The notes: generated from the sequence alone by a model not told the origin. Counted from the stretch's first letter, positions 1 to 7,647 are shown. The stretch is DNA of 29,347 bases from JAWVYT01 sp046483065 (GCA_046483065.1 JAWODW010000057.1:1-29347); one strand, 5' to 3'. A program made the numbers and translations.

Positions 1-244
1 CATTGATGCCCTTTACATTGCTGATGGTGCAAAGGCGCAATGGTAACGTGTTCTGGACATGGAAAGCGTCCGCAGGGAATGGGGCCGCCTCTGTCGCGTC
101 TTCGGTGCCGACCTCCCGGATACACTCTTCGAGAAGTGCATCAACATCCTCATCCGCTAGGCGGCCTTTCGTAAGTAGAAGACTGGCAGCATTCTGCAGC
201 CACTTGGGGCGGCCGCCGAACCATGTGTTCAGGTCCTCTATCAC
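1..244 (-). CDS. N-terminus of AAA-family ATPase (partial, cut by window edge)
   Basis: The reverse strand is open from a GTG at 244 to the window edge (81 codons plus). It starts VIEDLNTWFGGRPKWLQNAA, runs through an acidic helical stretch (LADEDVDALLEECIREV) and reaches LRLCTISNVKGIN at the edge. From memory, this pattern (a short helical leader, then an 'I.N.KG.NAL' strand before the Walker A loop) begins a group of large AAA/SMC-like ATPases often found in mobile or defence islands; the ATP-binding motifs would lie outside the window. A GAGGAG Shine-Dalgarno sits 5 nt before the GTG. Codon use is less GC-biased than in the genes to the right, suggesting acquired DNA. The family call is inference; that it is a real coding start is well supported. 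Confidence 0.6.
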   Translation of the reverse strand, partial: MIEDLNTWFGGRPKWLQNAASLLLTKGRLADEDVDALLEECIREVGTEDATEAAPFPADAFHVQNTLPLRLCTISNVKGIN

Positions 245-336
245 ACTACTCCTCACCGCTCACCTACGACAACGCCCGGGCCGTCCTGGAGATGGCGGGC
301 GAACGGGTCCCGAAGTCGGACGAGGAGTCGGACTGA
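223..336 (+). pseudogene. C-terminal stub of an unidentified high-GC gene
   Basis: Frame +1 ends with ...VLEMAGERVPKSDEESD and a TGA at 334-336, 6 nt before the AI-2E permease ATG. From about 259 onward nearly every codon ends in G or C, like real genes of this chromosome, while codons before about 250 belong to the antisense ATPase start and lack this bias. The nearest in-frame ATG (223) would give only 37 residues. I read it as the tail of a resident gene whose 5' part was replaced when the AT-richer left segment arrived. It could also be a tiny intact gene. The protein family is not recognised. Confidence 0.35.
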
Positions 337-342
337 GAGCCG

Positions 343-1608
343 ATGAGACCGATCACGGAAGGTCGCGACTGGCGCCTGGTACACGGCGCGGCGGTGCTGC
401 TGGTCCTGGGGCTGTTCCTGTGGCAGCTGGGCGAGGTGCTCTCGCCGCTGGTCCTCTTCGTGGTGTTCGTGGCGCTGATGACGCCGTATTCGGGGACCTC
501 GTTCCACCGGCTGCTGGTGCTCACCGCCGGTGCGCTGGTAGCGCTCTGGATGCTGGTGGATCTGGGTGGTCTGCTGGCGCCGTTCGTCCTGGCCTTCATC
601 CTGGCCTATATCCTGGACCCGCTGGTGGACCGCCTGGAGGCGCTGAAGGTCCCGCGAGCGCTGGCGATCCTGCTTCTGGCGCTCCCGGTGGCGGGCGCCT
701 TGGCGGTGCTCCTCTTCATCGGGGTGCCCGCGCTGGCCGAGCAGATGGAGAGCCTGATCGAGCGGACGCCGGAGCTCGTGGACCGGCTGGCGAGCTGGAT
801 CGAGGGGCTCGAGGCGGGGATCCTCGGGGTCGACCTCCCGATGATCGACCAGGAAGCCATCGCCCGCCGGCTCCGACGGCTCTCGGCGGCCGAGGTCATC
901 ACCTTCCTGCAGGATCGGCAGGCGGACGTGGCCAGCGGGGCATGGGAGGGCGTGCTGGGGCTCGGTCGCGGCCTGGGCACGGTGGTGGTAGTGCTCAGCT
1001 ATGTGGTGCTGACCCCGGTGCTGACCTTCTACCTGCTCCGGGACTGGGACGCCATCATAGAGCGCGCGGCCAGCTACGTTCCGCGCCCGCGCTACGAGCG
1101 GTGGACGTGGTTCGTGAAGGAGTACGACCGGCTCCTCTCCCGCTACCTCCGCGGTCAGGTCCTGGCGGCGGCGATCGTCGGGGTCCTGACCTGGGTCGGG
1201 CTCTGGATCGCCGGGTTCCCGTACTCGGGGCTGGTGGGCGCCGTGGCCGGCGTCTTCAACGTGGTGCCGTACCTGGGGCTGCCGGTGAGCCTGATCCCGG
1301 CCCTCATCATCGCGATTATCAGCGGCTCGTTCCTGACCAGCATCCTGAAGGTGGCCATCGTATTCGGCGTCGTACAGTTCCTGGACGGCAACATCATCGC
1401 CCCCCGGATCGTCGGCGAGTCCGTGGGGCTCCACCCGGTCTGGGTCATACTCGCCATCGCCGTGGCCGGTTTCTTCTTCGGCTTCGTCGGGCTGCTCCTG
1501 GCGATCCCCGGCGCCATCCTGGTCAAGATCTCGCTGGCGCACGCGCTGGAACGATACAAGGAGTCGGCCGTATACCTTGGCGAAGCGGAGACAGAGACCG
1601 ACCAATGA
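343..1608 (+). CDS. AI-2E family transporter (PerM/YdiK type permease)
   Basis: This 421-residue inner-membrane protein has the AI-2E exporter layout: an N-terminal cluster of hydrophobic segments (about residues 15-50, 60-85, 95-125), a long soluble central helix region with EQMESLIERTPELVDRLASW, and a C-terminal set of membrane helices ending with the glycine-rich GFFFGFVGLLLAIPGAI segment typical of the family. Members export small molecules (autoinducer-2 in TqsA) or act as sodium/proton antiporters; the substrate here cannot be told. Start ATG 343 follows a GAGGAG 15 nt upstream that lies inside the preceding stub, suggesting past translational coupling. The reductase gene begins 18 nt downstream on the same strand. 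Confidence 0.9.
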   Translation: MRPITEGRDWRLVHGAAVLLVLGLFLWQLGEVLSPLVLFVVFVALMTPYSGTSFHRLLVLTAGALVALWMLVDLGGLLAPFVLAFILAYILDPLVDRLEALKVPRALAILLLALPVAGALAVLLFIGVPALAEQMESLIERTPELVDRLASWIEGLEAGILGVDLPMIDQEAIARRLRRLSAAEVITFLQDRQADVASGAWEGVLGLGRGLGTVVVVLSYVVLTPVLTFYLLRDWDAIIERAASYVPRPRYERWTWFVKEYDRLLSRYLRGQVLAAAIVGVLTWVGLWIAGFPYSGLVGAVAGVFNVVPYLGLPVSLIPALIIAIISGSFLTSILKVAIVFGVVQFLDGNIIAPRIVGESVGLHPVWVILAIAVAGFFFGFVGLLLAIPGAILVKISLAHALERYKESAVYLGEAETETDQ

Positions 1609-1626
1609 CCAAGAGGACGAGGGCAC

Positions 1627-2649
1627 GTGGCTGAACGTCGCGACATCAACATCATCGGGGGCGGCCCCACAGGGCTGTTCGCCGCCTTCTACGCCGGCAT
1701 GCGTGGCGCCAGTGTGCGCATCATCGACTCGCTGCCGGAGCTCGGCGGCCAGCTCATGGCCCTCTATCCCGAGAAGTACATCTACGACGTGGGCGGCTTC
1801 CCCCGGATCACCGGGAAAGCGCTGGCGCAGAACCTCATCGAGCAGGGCACCCAGTTCGACCCGGACGTCCATCTGGAGACCCAGGTCCACGAGATGGTCC
1901 GGGACGACGACGGGTTTAGCCTCGAGACCAGCGCCGGGAGCTTCCCGTCACGCACCGTGCTCATCGCCGCCGGGAAGGGCGCGTTCTCGCCCCGGGTCCT
2001 GGACTGTCCCGGCTATGACGAGCTCCTGGGCAGGGGCGTGGAGTACCACGTCCGGGACCCGAGCCACTACGACGGCAAGCGGGTCCTGATCGTGGGCGGC
2101 GGTGACTCCGCCGTGGACTGGGCGCTGGAGCTGAAGGACCGGACGGAGGCGCTGACGCTGATCCATCGGCGCAAGGGGTTCCGCGCCCACGCCCGGTCCA
2201 TGAACCAGCTCCAGGAGGCTGTGGACCAGGGGAAGATCGAGCTGCTCACGTTCCGGGAGGTGCGGGAGATCCACGGCACCGAATGCGTCACCGCCGCCAC
2301 CATCTTCGACAACCGGACCGACGAGGACGAGACGATCGACGTGGATGCTGTGCTGACGCTCATCGGGTTCCGCCCCGACCTCGGGCCCCTGGCCGACTGG
2401 GGGCTGGGCCTGGAGCGGAACACCATCCGGGTCAGCGCCACCATGGCCACGAACATCCCGGGCGTGTTCGCCGCCGGCGACATCGCCACCTACGAGGGCA
2501 AGCTCGAGCTTATCGCCACCGGTTTCAGCGAGGCCGCCGTGGCCGTGAACCACGCCGTGCACCATATCGACCCGGACGCCCGGGTGAATCCGGGACATTC
2601 GACGAACCTGAAGGTGTTCAAGGAACGGGAGGAAGCGGCAGCCAGGTAA
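1627..2649 (+). CDS. Ferredoxin--NADP reductase, thioredoxin-reductase-like type 2
   Basis: The 340-residue flavoprotein moves electrons between NADPH and ferredoxin or flavodoxin in the cytoplasm. It has an N-terminal FAD-binding GGGPTG (residues 11-16), ELGGQLMALYPEKYIYDVGG typical of the YumC/type-2 group, a second Rossmann motif GGGDSAVDWALELKD with the NADP-phosphate-binding HRRKGFRAHARS, and the C-terminal GVFAAGDIATYEGKLELIAT. There is no CxxC redox pair, which separates it from thioredoxin reductase. Length matches the family. The start is GTG 1627, preceded by AGGACGAGGG; it lies 18 nt after the permease stop, so co-transcription is likely. Whether the permease and reductase are functionally linked is unknown. 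Confidence 0.9.
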   Translation: MAERRDINIIGGGPTGLFAAFYAGMRGASVRIIDSLPELGGQLMALYPEKYIYDVGGFPRITGKALAQNLIEQGTQFDPDVHLETQVHEMVRDDDGFSLETSAGSFPSRTVLIAAGKGAFSPRVLDCPGYDELLGRGVEYHVRDPSHYDGKRVLIVGGGDSAVDWALELKDRTEALTLIHRRKGFRAHARSMNQLQEAVDQGKIELLTFREVREIHGTECVTAATIFDNRTDEDETIDVDAVLTLIGFRPDLGPLADWGLGLERNTIRVSATMATNIPGVFAAGDIATYEGKLELIATGFSEAAVAVNHAVHHIDPDARVNPGHSTNLKVFKEREEAAAR

Positions 2650-2654
2650 GCGGG

Positions 2655-2889
2655 GCGCGGGCGCAGCCCGCGCTCGACCGGGCCCGAAGAGACCGGCTTG
2701 CGAGCCCCGGAGGCGAGCCTGTTGCGGGCCGCCAGGCCCGCCTGTTGCCCGGGGCGGCGCACTCCCATGAGAACGGCCGGGACGGTGGTCCGCCCCGGGC
2801 CGGTTGCGGCGCGGCCACACCGCCGACGGACGTCACGGCCCGTGGTCCCGCGCCGCCTGTTGCGAGGCGGGCATCGCCCCCCTCGCCCC
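2655..2889. repeat. GC-rich hairpin array linked by CCTGTTGC
   Basis: Between two convergent stop codons lie three copies of GCCTGTTGC (2717-2725, 2740-2748, 2855-2863), each joined to a different perfect or near-perfect palindrome: GCGGGCC/GGCCCGC (2724-2741), CCCGGGGCGG (2748-2757) pairing with CCGCCCCGGG (2790-2799), and GCGAGG...CCTCGC (about 2862-2887). The same linker with related hairpins recurs at 16044-16537; 17-bp blocks (2739-2755, 2855-2871) are shared exactly with that array. It may also serve as a bidirectional terminator for the converging reductase and iron-permease genes. Confidence 0.7.
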
Positions 2890-2890
2890 C

Positions 2891-4537
2891 CTACGCCACC
2901 GCCGCCTGCTCCTCGGCCCGTGCGCTTGCCCGGCGCCGTGCGCCTTTCCACCGGTACACCACGTACGTTCCGCCCACCAGCGCCAGGAACGCCAGCTGGG
3001 CGGATATGGTTTCCACCGTGGGATAGAGCCCGAACACCTGCCGGAGCACGCCGCTGTCCGGTGCCCAGCCGATGGGGTGGGGCGCGAACAGCCCCGCCTC
3101 CTGAAGGTTGTAGAGGCTCTTGCCGAGGAACGTGAAGGCCAGGTAGACCAGGATGACGTTCGTGGCCGCGAACACCTGCCGCAGCGGGAGCCTCAACCCC
3201 AGCCGGATGATGCCGACGGCCACGCCGGCGATGAGGATCGAGCCGGCCGCGAAGCCGGCCAGGACCGGGCCGGGGCCGGCGTCGAAGAGGAGGGCCTGAT
3301 AGAAGAGGACGGTCTCGAAGCCTTCCCGGTACACTGCGGCGAAGGCCAGCGAGGCCATGGCGAACCCGCTCCCGGCGCCCACCGCCTGGTCCACCTTCTC
3401 CTGGAGGAACGACTTCCAATCGTGGATGTACGTCTTGTGGGCGAGCCAGTTGGAGACGTACAGAAGGACCACCACGGCCACGAGCCCCGTGATCCCCTCC
3501 ACCAGCTCCCGGCCGGCGCCGCCGATGGGGATCAGCGTGCGGGCCATCCCCCAGGTGGCCAGGCTGGCGGCCACGCCGGCACCGGCGCCCCACCAGATCT
3601 GCCGCCGTCGCGCAGCGCCGGCTCCCGTGGCGCCCAGGTACGCCAGCAGCGCACCGATGAGCAGCACGGCCTCCAGTCCCTCCCGGACGATGATGGCGAA
3701 AGCGTTCACGGCACCGAACCAGAGACTGGCCTCGGCGGCGAGGGCGTCGTCGGCCTCCGCCAGTCGCTGCCCGAGCGCCAGGATTCCGCCAGAAACCACG
3801 CCGGGCGCCGCGCCGGCCGCGATGGAAGGCCGCACCGTCAGATGGAAGAGCTTCTCGATGTCACCCACGAGCCCCGACGGCAGGCGCGCTTCCAGCGGCT
3901 CGAAGCCCTCCAGGTACGCCGTCTCCACGTGTCGCATGGCGTCGCTCCGGCGGCCTTCGGCGTACGCCTCGTCGGCCCGGCGCAGGTCGTCCAGGATCCG
4001 CGTGATCTCGGGCGACGACGCCCCGGGCAGGGGACCATCGGCAGCCAGGACCTCCGGCGCCCGCGGCGCCAGCGGCACCCCGGCGTCCCGGGCGAGGGCC
4101 GGCAGCGCCGCCACGTCCGCACGGAGCGTCTCCACCAGATCAGGCGACGCCTCGCCGCCCATCACCCGGTGGAACCGTGACTCCGCCGCCGCCACCCGTT
4201 CCGAAAGCGCCGGCGTGGCGTGCACGCCGTTCGGGCCGTAGAACCCTTCGATGGCCTCGAAGTAGTCCAGGTAGGCCCGGAGCGCTGCGGTCCGGGCCGC
4301 GCCCGTGCGGCCCTCCGCAAACGCGTCGCCCGCGGTGGCCAGCGATGCGTCCAACGCGTGGACCCAGTCGTCGAGCGTGCCGTCCACCGCCGTGGCCTGG
4401 GAAGGAGCCGCCGGCCGGGAAGGAGCCGCCGACTGCGCCACCACCGTGCCCGGTCCCGGCAGGGCAGTCGGCACTGTGACCAGGGCGAGGGCCAGCAGGA
4501 TCGCCGGGGCCGGCCCTCGAGCAGTCCCCCGGCTCAT
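2891..4537 (-). CDS. FTR1-family iron permease with extracytoplasmic N-terminal domain
   Basis: FTR1/EfeU proteins carry ferric iron across the inner membrane. The protein has a signal-like hydrophobic N-terminus, about 240 extracytoplasmic residues, then a seven-helix permease part with the two signature iron-binding motifs REGLE (residues 285-289) and REGFE (404-408). The N-terminal part holds two copies of an AYL..FE/EGFYGP-type helical unit; the first (EGFYGPNGVHATPAL...RFHRVM) matches the lipoprotein encoded just upstream. I chose ATG 4537, which overlaps the upstream stop as ATGA; an in-frame ATG at 4555 would add six residues. The gene follows a Fur-like site via the lipoprotein gene. 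No peroxidase (EfeB) or multicopper oxidase partner is present here. Confidence 0.9.
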   Translation of the reverse strand: MSRGTARGPAPAILLALALVTVPTALPGPGTVVAQSAAPSRPAAPSQATAVDGTLDDWVHALDASLATAGDAFAEGRTGAARTAALRAYLDYFEAIEGFYGPNGVHATPALSERVAAAESRFHRVMGGEASPDLVETLRADVAALPALARDAGVPLAPRAPEVLAADGPLPGASSPEITRILDDLRRADEAYAEGRRSDAMRHVETAYLEGFEPLEARLPSGLVGDIEKLFHLTVRPSIAAGAAPGVVSGGILALGQRLAEADDALAAEASLWFGAVNAFAIIVREGLEAVLLIGALLAYLGATGAGAARRRQIWWGAGAGVAASLATWGMARTLIPIGGAGRELVEGITGLVAVVVLLYVSNWLAHKTYIHDWKSFLQEKVDQAVGAGSGFAMASLAFAAVYREGFETVLFYQALLFDAGPGPVLAGFAAGSILIAGVAVGIIRLGLRLPLRQVFAATNVILVYLAFTFLGKSLYNLQEAGLFAPHPIGWAPDSGVLRQVFGLYPTVETISAQLAFLALVGGTYVVYRWKGARRRASARAEEQAAVA

Positions 4538-5055
4538 GGCCCGTCGGCAGGCCACGGCGTCAGCTCCCGCCCGACCGCCGCCGCGGCCGTGCCGACCCGC
4601 GCCGTCTGTGCCGCGAGCGAATCGGTCAGAGCCGCCACTCTCGCCGAATCCGGTGCCTCCGTGGACAGCTCCGACATCAGCGCGTGGAACCGGGCCTCGT
4701 TGGTCTCGATGGCCTCCGCCAGCTCCGGTGTCGCTTCCAATCGGCCGCCCGGTCCGTAGTACCCCTCCAGGTACTCCTGCCGCATGACGTAGAGGTTCAG
4801 GACCGCGCCCTGGGCCGCGGCCGGGTCGCTGCCCGCCAGCGCCGCCACGGAATCGAGGCCGGTACCGATGTCACGGACCCACTCCAGAACACCGCCCTCC
4901 GGCGTGTTGTGGATCATGCCCGACGCGCCGGCGGCACTCGGCGCGCCCGCACGGGCATCCTCGGTCGACGCCGTCGCCTCGGCCTTCTCGCCCGCCTGCG
5001 GCTCGGCGCAGCCGGCGGTAAGCGTAATCATCAGAATGAGCAGAACGGTTCGCAT
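4534..5055 (-). CDS. Iron-operon lipoprotein, paralogous to the FTR1 N-terminal domain
   Basis: The 173-residue product has a short type II signal peptide with lipobox LTAGC (Cys15), so it should be a membrane-anchored lipoprotein. After a low-complexity Ala/Glu linker comes a helical domain with YLEGYYGPGGRLEATPEL, followed by ETNEARFHALM. This repeats the pattern EGFYGPNG..ATPAL..ES RFHRVM in the permease encoded next. EfeO/EfeM-like periplasmic iron-delivery proteins are functional analogues, but the sequence is not a clear EfeO. I infer an iron-capture or docking partner for FTR1. It is first in the operon and its stop overlaps the permease start by four bases. The Fur-like palindrome lies 53 nt upstream. 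Confidence 0.75.
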   Translation of the reverse strand: MRTVLLILMITLTAGCAEPQAGEKAEATASTEDARAGAPSAAGASGMIHNTPEGGVLEWVRDIGTGLDSVAALAGSDPAAAQGAVLNLYVMRQEYLEGYYGPGGRLEATPELAEAIETNEARFHALMSELSTEAPDSARVAALTDSLAAQTARVGTAAAAVGRELTPWPADGP

Positions 5056-5081
5056 AGCTTGGTTTCTATAGGGGCTTCATC

Positions 5082-5096
5082 CCGGTGAGGCACCGG
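5082..5096 (-). other. Leader hairpin of the iron operon
   Basis: CCGGTG and CACCGG form a perfect 6-bp stem with a 3-nt loop between the Fur-like box and the lipoprotein start. It may affect mRNA stability or start-site access; its role is unknown. Confidence 0.35.
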
Positions 5097-5107
5097 CGTG
5101 ACAGAGA

Positions 5108-5124
5108 TTGAGACTCGTTCTCAA
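5108..5124 (-). promoter_or_regulatory. Fur-like operator upstream of the iron operon
   Basis: TTGAGACTCGTTCTCAA has perfect 6-bp arms (TTGAGA/TCTCAA) around a 5-bp centre. It closely resembles the TGAGAAT-x-ATTCTCA half-site arrangement of Fur-family operators and sits 53 nt upstream of the lipoprotein-FTR1 operon, where an iron repressor site is expected. No Fur gene is in the window, so the binding protein is inferred. Confidence 0.6.
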
Positions 5125-5172
5125 CCAAGGTACCGGGGTGCGGCTGCACGGGCAAGCGCTACAGGTGGGCGA

Positions 5173-5778
5173 TCAGGGGGTCCAGCTGCGGAGGGCGTTG
5201 AGGGCGGCGAGGGCGCCGGCGTGCTCCAGGGACTGCTCGACCAGTGCGATGCCCGGGAGGGGGATATGGGTCCGGCCGCTGGATGCTTCTACGAGGACGG
5301 ACAGGCTGTCGGAGCCGAAGAGGTCGCTGGTTCGGGCGCCGTGGAGGCCGAGGCGGAGGTCGGGGTCGAGGGACTCGGCGGCGGCGAGGGTTGCACGGGC
5401 GGCGGCGCGTGCGCGGCCGGCGGGGCTGTCGGGCTCGGTGGCGATGCCGGTGGTGGTGCGGGTGCCGACGCGGAGCCTGACGGTGCACTCGACGCGATTC
5501 TCGGTTCGGTGGACGTCGATGGCGTCGAAGGAGAGGGTGGGGAGGGCGGTGGGAGTGGGTGGGTGGGTGGTGGCGGTCCCGATGTGAATGCGATCGGGAT
5601 CGGTGGCGAGTCCCCGGTCTCGGCAGAGGGCGAGGGTGGTGGCGCGGACGGCATCGCGGTCGGCGTCGTCGTGGACGGCCAGGTAGACTCTGGCGCCGAC
5701 GTCGGGATCGGGGAAGACGGTGGCGGCGAGGACTCCGGGGAGCCGTTCGAGCTCGGGGCCCAGCTCGCCGGGGCTCAC
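5173..5778 (-). CDS. Conserved protein of unknown function, paralogue of the upstream gene
   Basis: I place the start at GTG 5778 (SPGELGPELERLPGVLAATV), 4 nt past the upstream stop, giving 201 residues; longer in-frame starts would run through the upstream gene in another frame. An N-terminal alpha/beta segment (residues about 5-60) resembles the start of the upstream protein. The C-terminal half (VECTVRLRVGTRT..., AGRARAAARATLAAAESL, then SLSVLVEASSGRTHIPLPG) aligns along its length with the upstream product, including the shared ...R..IPL.G ending. The two are a tandem duplication. The C-terminal part has a beta-beta-alpha-beta character. No catalytic motif is recognised. Translationally coupled to its partner. 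Confidence 0.7.
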   Translation of the reverse strand: MSPGELGPELERLPGVLAATVFPDPDVGARVYLAVHDDADRDAVRATTLALCRDRGLATDPDRIHIGTATTHPPTPTALPTLSFDAIDVHRTENRVECTVRLRVGTRTTTGIATEPDSPAGRARAAARATLAAAESLDPDLRLGLHGARTSDLFGSDSLSVLVEASSGRTHIPLPGIALVEQSLEHAGALAALNALRSWTP

Positions 5779-5782
5779 CGGC

Positions 5783-6499
5783 TCAGGCGCTCCATCGGTT
5801 GGTGGCCTGGAGGGCAGCGAGGATGGCGGCCTCCTCGGGCGAGCGGGTGAGGGACGCGGCGCCTGCCAGCGGTATGCTGGTGCGGACGAGGACGGCGTGG
5901 GCGGCCACGATGACGAAGTTGCGTCCCCGGCTGCTGGAGATGACGGCGGCCTCGAGCTCCACGCGAATCTGCGGTCGGGCCCGGGCGATGCCATCGAAGA
6001 CGGCGCGTGCGGCCGCCTCGGCGCGGCCGGCGGCGGTATCGGGTCCTTTACCGGTCCCGAGTATCTCCTGTTCCCCGTTGCGAAGGGTCACTTCGCAGCG
6101 GCAGTACTCGGCGTCGCGGTGGGACTCGTAGCGGACGAACTCGAGACGGGGCGGGGCCCGGTCCGGCACGTCTGCCTTGGCGCCGTGGTCGCGGCCGGCG
6201 TCTTCGTCCGGGGCTTCCAGCGGGTCGGCGGGGTTGTGGCCGTTGGAGTCGGCGGCGGCGCGGATCTGGGCCACGCTTACGACGCGCCGGTCGATCTGGA
6301 TCCCGAGGCCAGCGCTCAGGGCGGACTCCACGTTCCGGACCATCTGCTTGGGGTGCAGGTCGGCGGCGGAGAGGATGTGGATCTCGACGATCTTGCCGGC
6401 GGCGTCGGTCACGACGTGAGCGGAGACGACGCCGGCCAGAGAACCCAGGAGCCGTTCCGCGTCTTCGGCGCTGACGATGGGGTCATGGGCAGAGCTCAT
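5783..6499 (-). CDS. Conserved protein of unknown function with ACT-like N-terminal segment
   Basis: The 238-residue product begins at ATG 6499. Residues about 10-75 (AERLLGSLAGVVSAHVVTDAAGKIVEIHIL..., KQMVRNVESALSAGLGIQID) form a beta-alpha-beta-beta-alpha-beta pattern like small regulatory or ferredoxin-like domains. A charged linker follows, then the C-terminal domain shared with the next gene (CRCEVTLRNGEQ, AAGRAEAAARAVFDGIA, NFVIVAAHAVLVRTSIPLAG). It is soluble, with no signal peptide or membrane segment. It is divergent from trxB. A good -10 sits 7 nt before the ATG and there is no Shine-Dalgarno, pointing to a leaderless message. The function is unknown; an effector-binding or RNA-binding role is possible but unsupported. 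Confidence 0.75.
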   Translation of the reverse strand: MSSAHDPIVSAEDAERLLGSLAGVVSAHVVTDAAGKIVEIHILSAADLHPKQMVRNVESALSAGLGIQIDRRVVSVAQIRAAADSNGHNPADPLEAPDEDAGRDHGAKADVPDRAPPRLEFVRYESHRDAEYCRCEVTLRNGEQEILGTGKGPDTAAGRAEAAARAVFDGIARARPQIRVELEAAVISSSRGRNFVIVAAHAVLVRTSIPLAGAASLTRSPEEAAILAALQATNRWSA

Positions 6500-6506
6500 G
6501 AGAGAA

Positions 6507-6536
6507 AGTGTAGCACCGCGGTCATCGCACCTGCAA
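6507..6536 (-). promoter_or_regulatory. Promoter of the tandem-paralogue operon, probably leaderless
   Basis: On the reverse strand TTGCAG (6536-6531) is followed after 18 nt by TACACT (6512-6507). Transcription would begin about 7 nt later, at or next to ATG 6499, and the interval holds no purine-rich ribosome binding site. Confidence 0.5.
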
Positions 6537-6639
6537 CCGGCAGCGGGTTGGCCCGGGCCTTGCCAGGTTTTGTACCTTTGTAGCGGCAAGGTGAATGAAC
6601 GCAGGAACATCGTGAAACCGAACGGATTGGATTAGTGCA

Positions 6640-7647
6640 ATGGCAGATATCGAGAATGTGATCATCGTGGGATCGGGGCCGGCCGCGTGGACGGCGGCGC
6701 TGTACACGGCCCGGGCAGAGCTGAACCCGCTGGTGCTGGAAGGTGAGCCGGAGGGGATCATGCTGCCGGGCGGGCAGCTCATGATCACCACGGAGGTGGA
6801 GAACTTCCCCGGGTTCCCGGAAGGCGTGACGGGTCCGGAGCTCATGGAGAGGATGAAGGAGCAGGCCACCCGCTTCGGCACCCGGTCGAAGATGGAGATG
6901 GTGGAGAAGGTGGACTTACAGAACCGGCCGTTCACGCTGGTCACGCGCAGCGGTGACGAGTACCAGGCGCACGCCGTGATCGTGAGCACGGGCGCCAACG
7001 CCCGGTGGCTGGGAATCCCGAACGAGGAGCGGCTGGCCAAGAGCGGCGGTGGGGTGAGCGCGTGCGCGGTGTGCGATGCGGCGCTCCCCATCTTCCGTGA
7101 CGAGGTCCTGGCCGTGGTAGGCGGTGGCGATTCGGCGATGGAGGAGGCGCTCTACGCCAGCAAGTTCGCCAGCAAGGTCTACGTCATTCATCGGCGCGAT
7201 GAGCTCCGGGCGTCACGGGTCATGGCCGAGCGAGCGCTGCAGCACCCCAAGATCGAGGTGCTGTGGAACAAGGTGGTCACCGAGGTGCTCGGCGAGGACC
7301 AGATCCGGGCGCTGAAGCTGCAGGACACGGTCACGGGCGAGGACAGCGAGCTCGAGGTGGGCGGGCTGTTCGTGGCCATCGGCCATACGCCGAACACGGC
7401 GTTCCTGGAAGACCAGCTCGAGCTGACCGAGAGCGGCTACATCAAGACCGGGAACTGGCGGACCGCCACGGACATCGAGGGCGTCTACGCCGCCGGCGAT
7501 GTCATGGACGAGTTCTACCGGCAGGCCGTAACGGCGGCGGGCACCGGCTGCATGGCGGCGCTGGAGGCCGAGCGCTGGCTGGCCCACCAGGAGGACATCG
7601 GTGAGAGCCGGGTCCTGGAGACGGCGGAGGCCCCGGCCCAGCCGTAA
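6640..7647 (+). CDS. trxB: Thioredoxin reductase (NADPH)
   Basis: TrxB passes electrons from NADPH through FAD to thioredoxin in the cytoplasm. The 335-residue protein shows FAD-binding GSGPAAWTAA (11-20), the redox pair CAVC (Cys142, Cys145), NADPH-binding GGGDSAMEEA (161-170) with HRRDELRAS (184-192), and the FAD-contacting GVYAAGDVMDEFYRQAV near the end. The CAVC variant with ISAC-like context and GGGDSAMEEA resembles the plant and fungal NTR type more than the CATC common in bacteria. Start ATG 6640 lacks a strong Shine-Dalgarno. The gene is divergent from the tandem paralogues and ends before a strong hairpin terminator shared with the converging PBP gene. Confidence 0.95.
   Translation: MADIENVIIVGSGPAAWTAALYTARAELNPLVLEGEPEGIMLPGGQLMITTEVENFPGFPEGVTGPELMERMKEQATRFGTRSKMEMVEKVDLQNRPFTLVTRSGDEYQAHAVIVSTGANARWLGIPNEERLAKSGGGVSACAVCDAALPIFRDEVLAVVGGGDSAMEEALYASKFASKVYVIHRRDELRASRVMAERALQHPKIEVLWNKVVTEVLGEDQIRALKLQDTVTGEDSELEVGGLFVAIGHTPNTAFLEDQLELTESGYIKTGNWRTATDIEGVYAAGDVMDEFYRQAVTAAGTGCMAALEAERWLAHQEDIGESRVLETAEAPAQP

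Noticed and set aside
5065..5070. TATAGA as the -10 of the iron operon
   Set aside because: It would place the transcription start only a few bases before the lipoprotein ATG and no -35 fits; the evidence is too weak to list.
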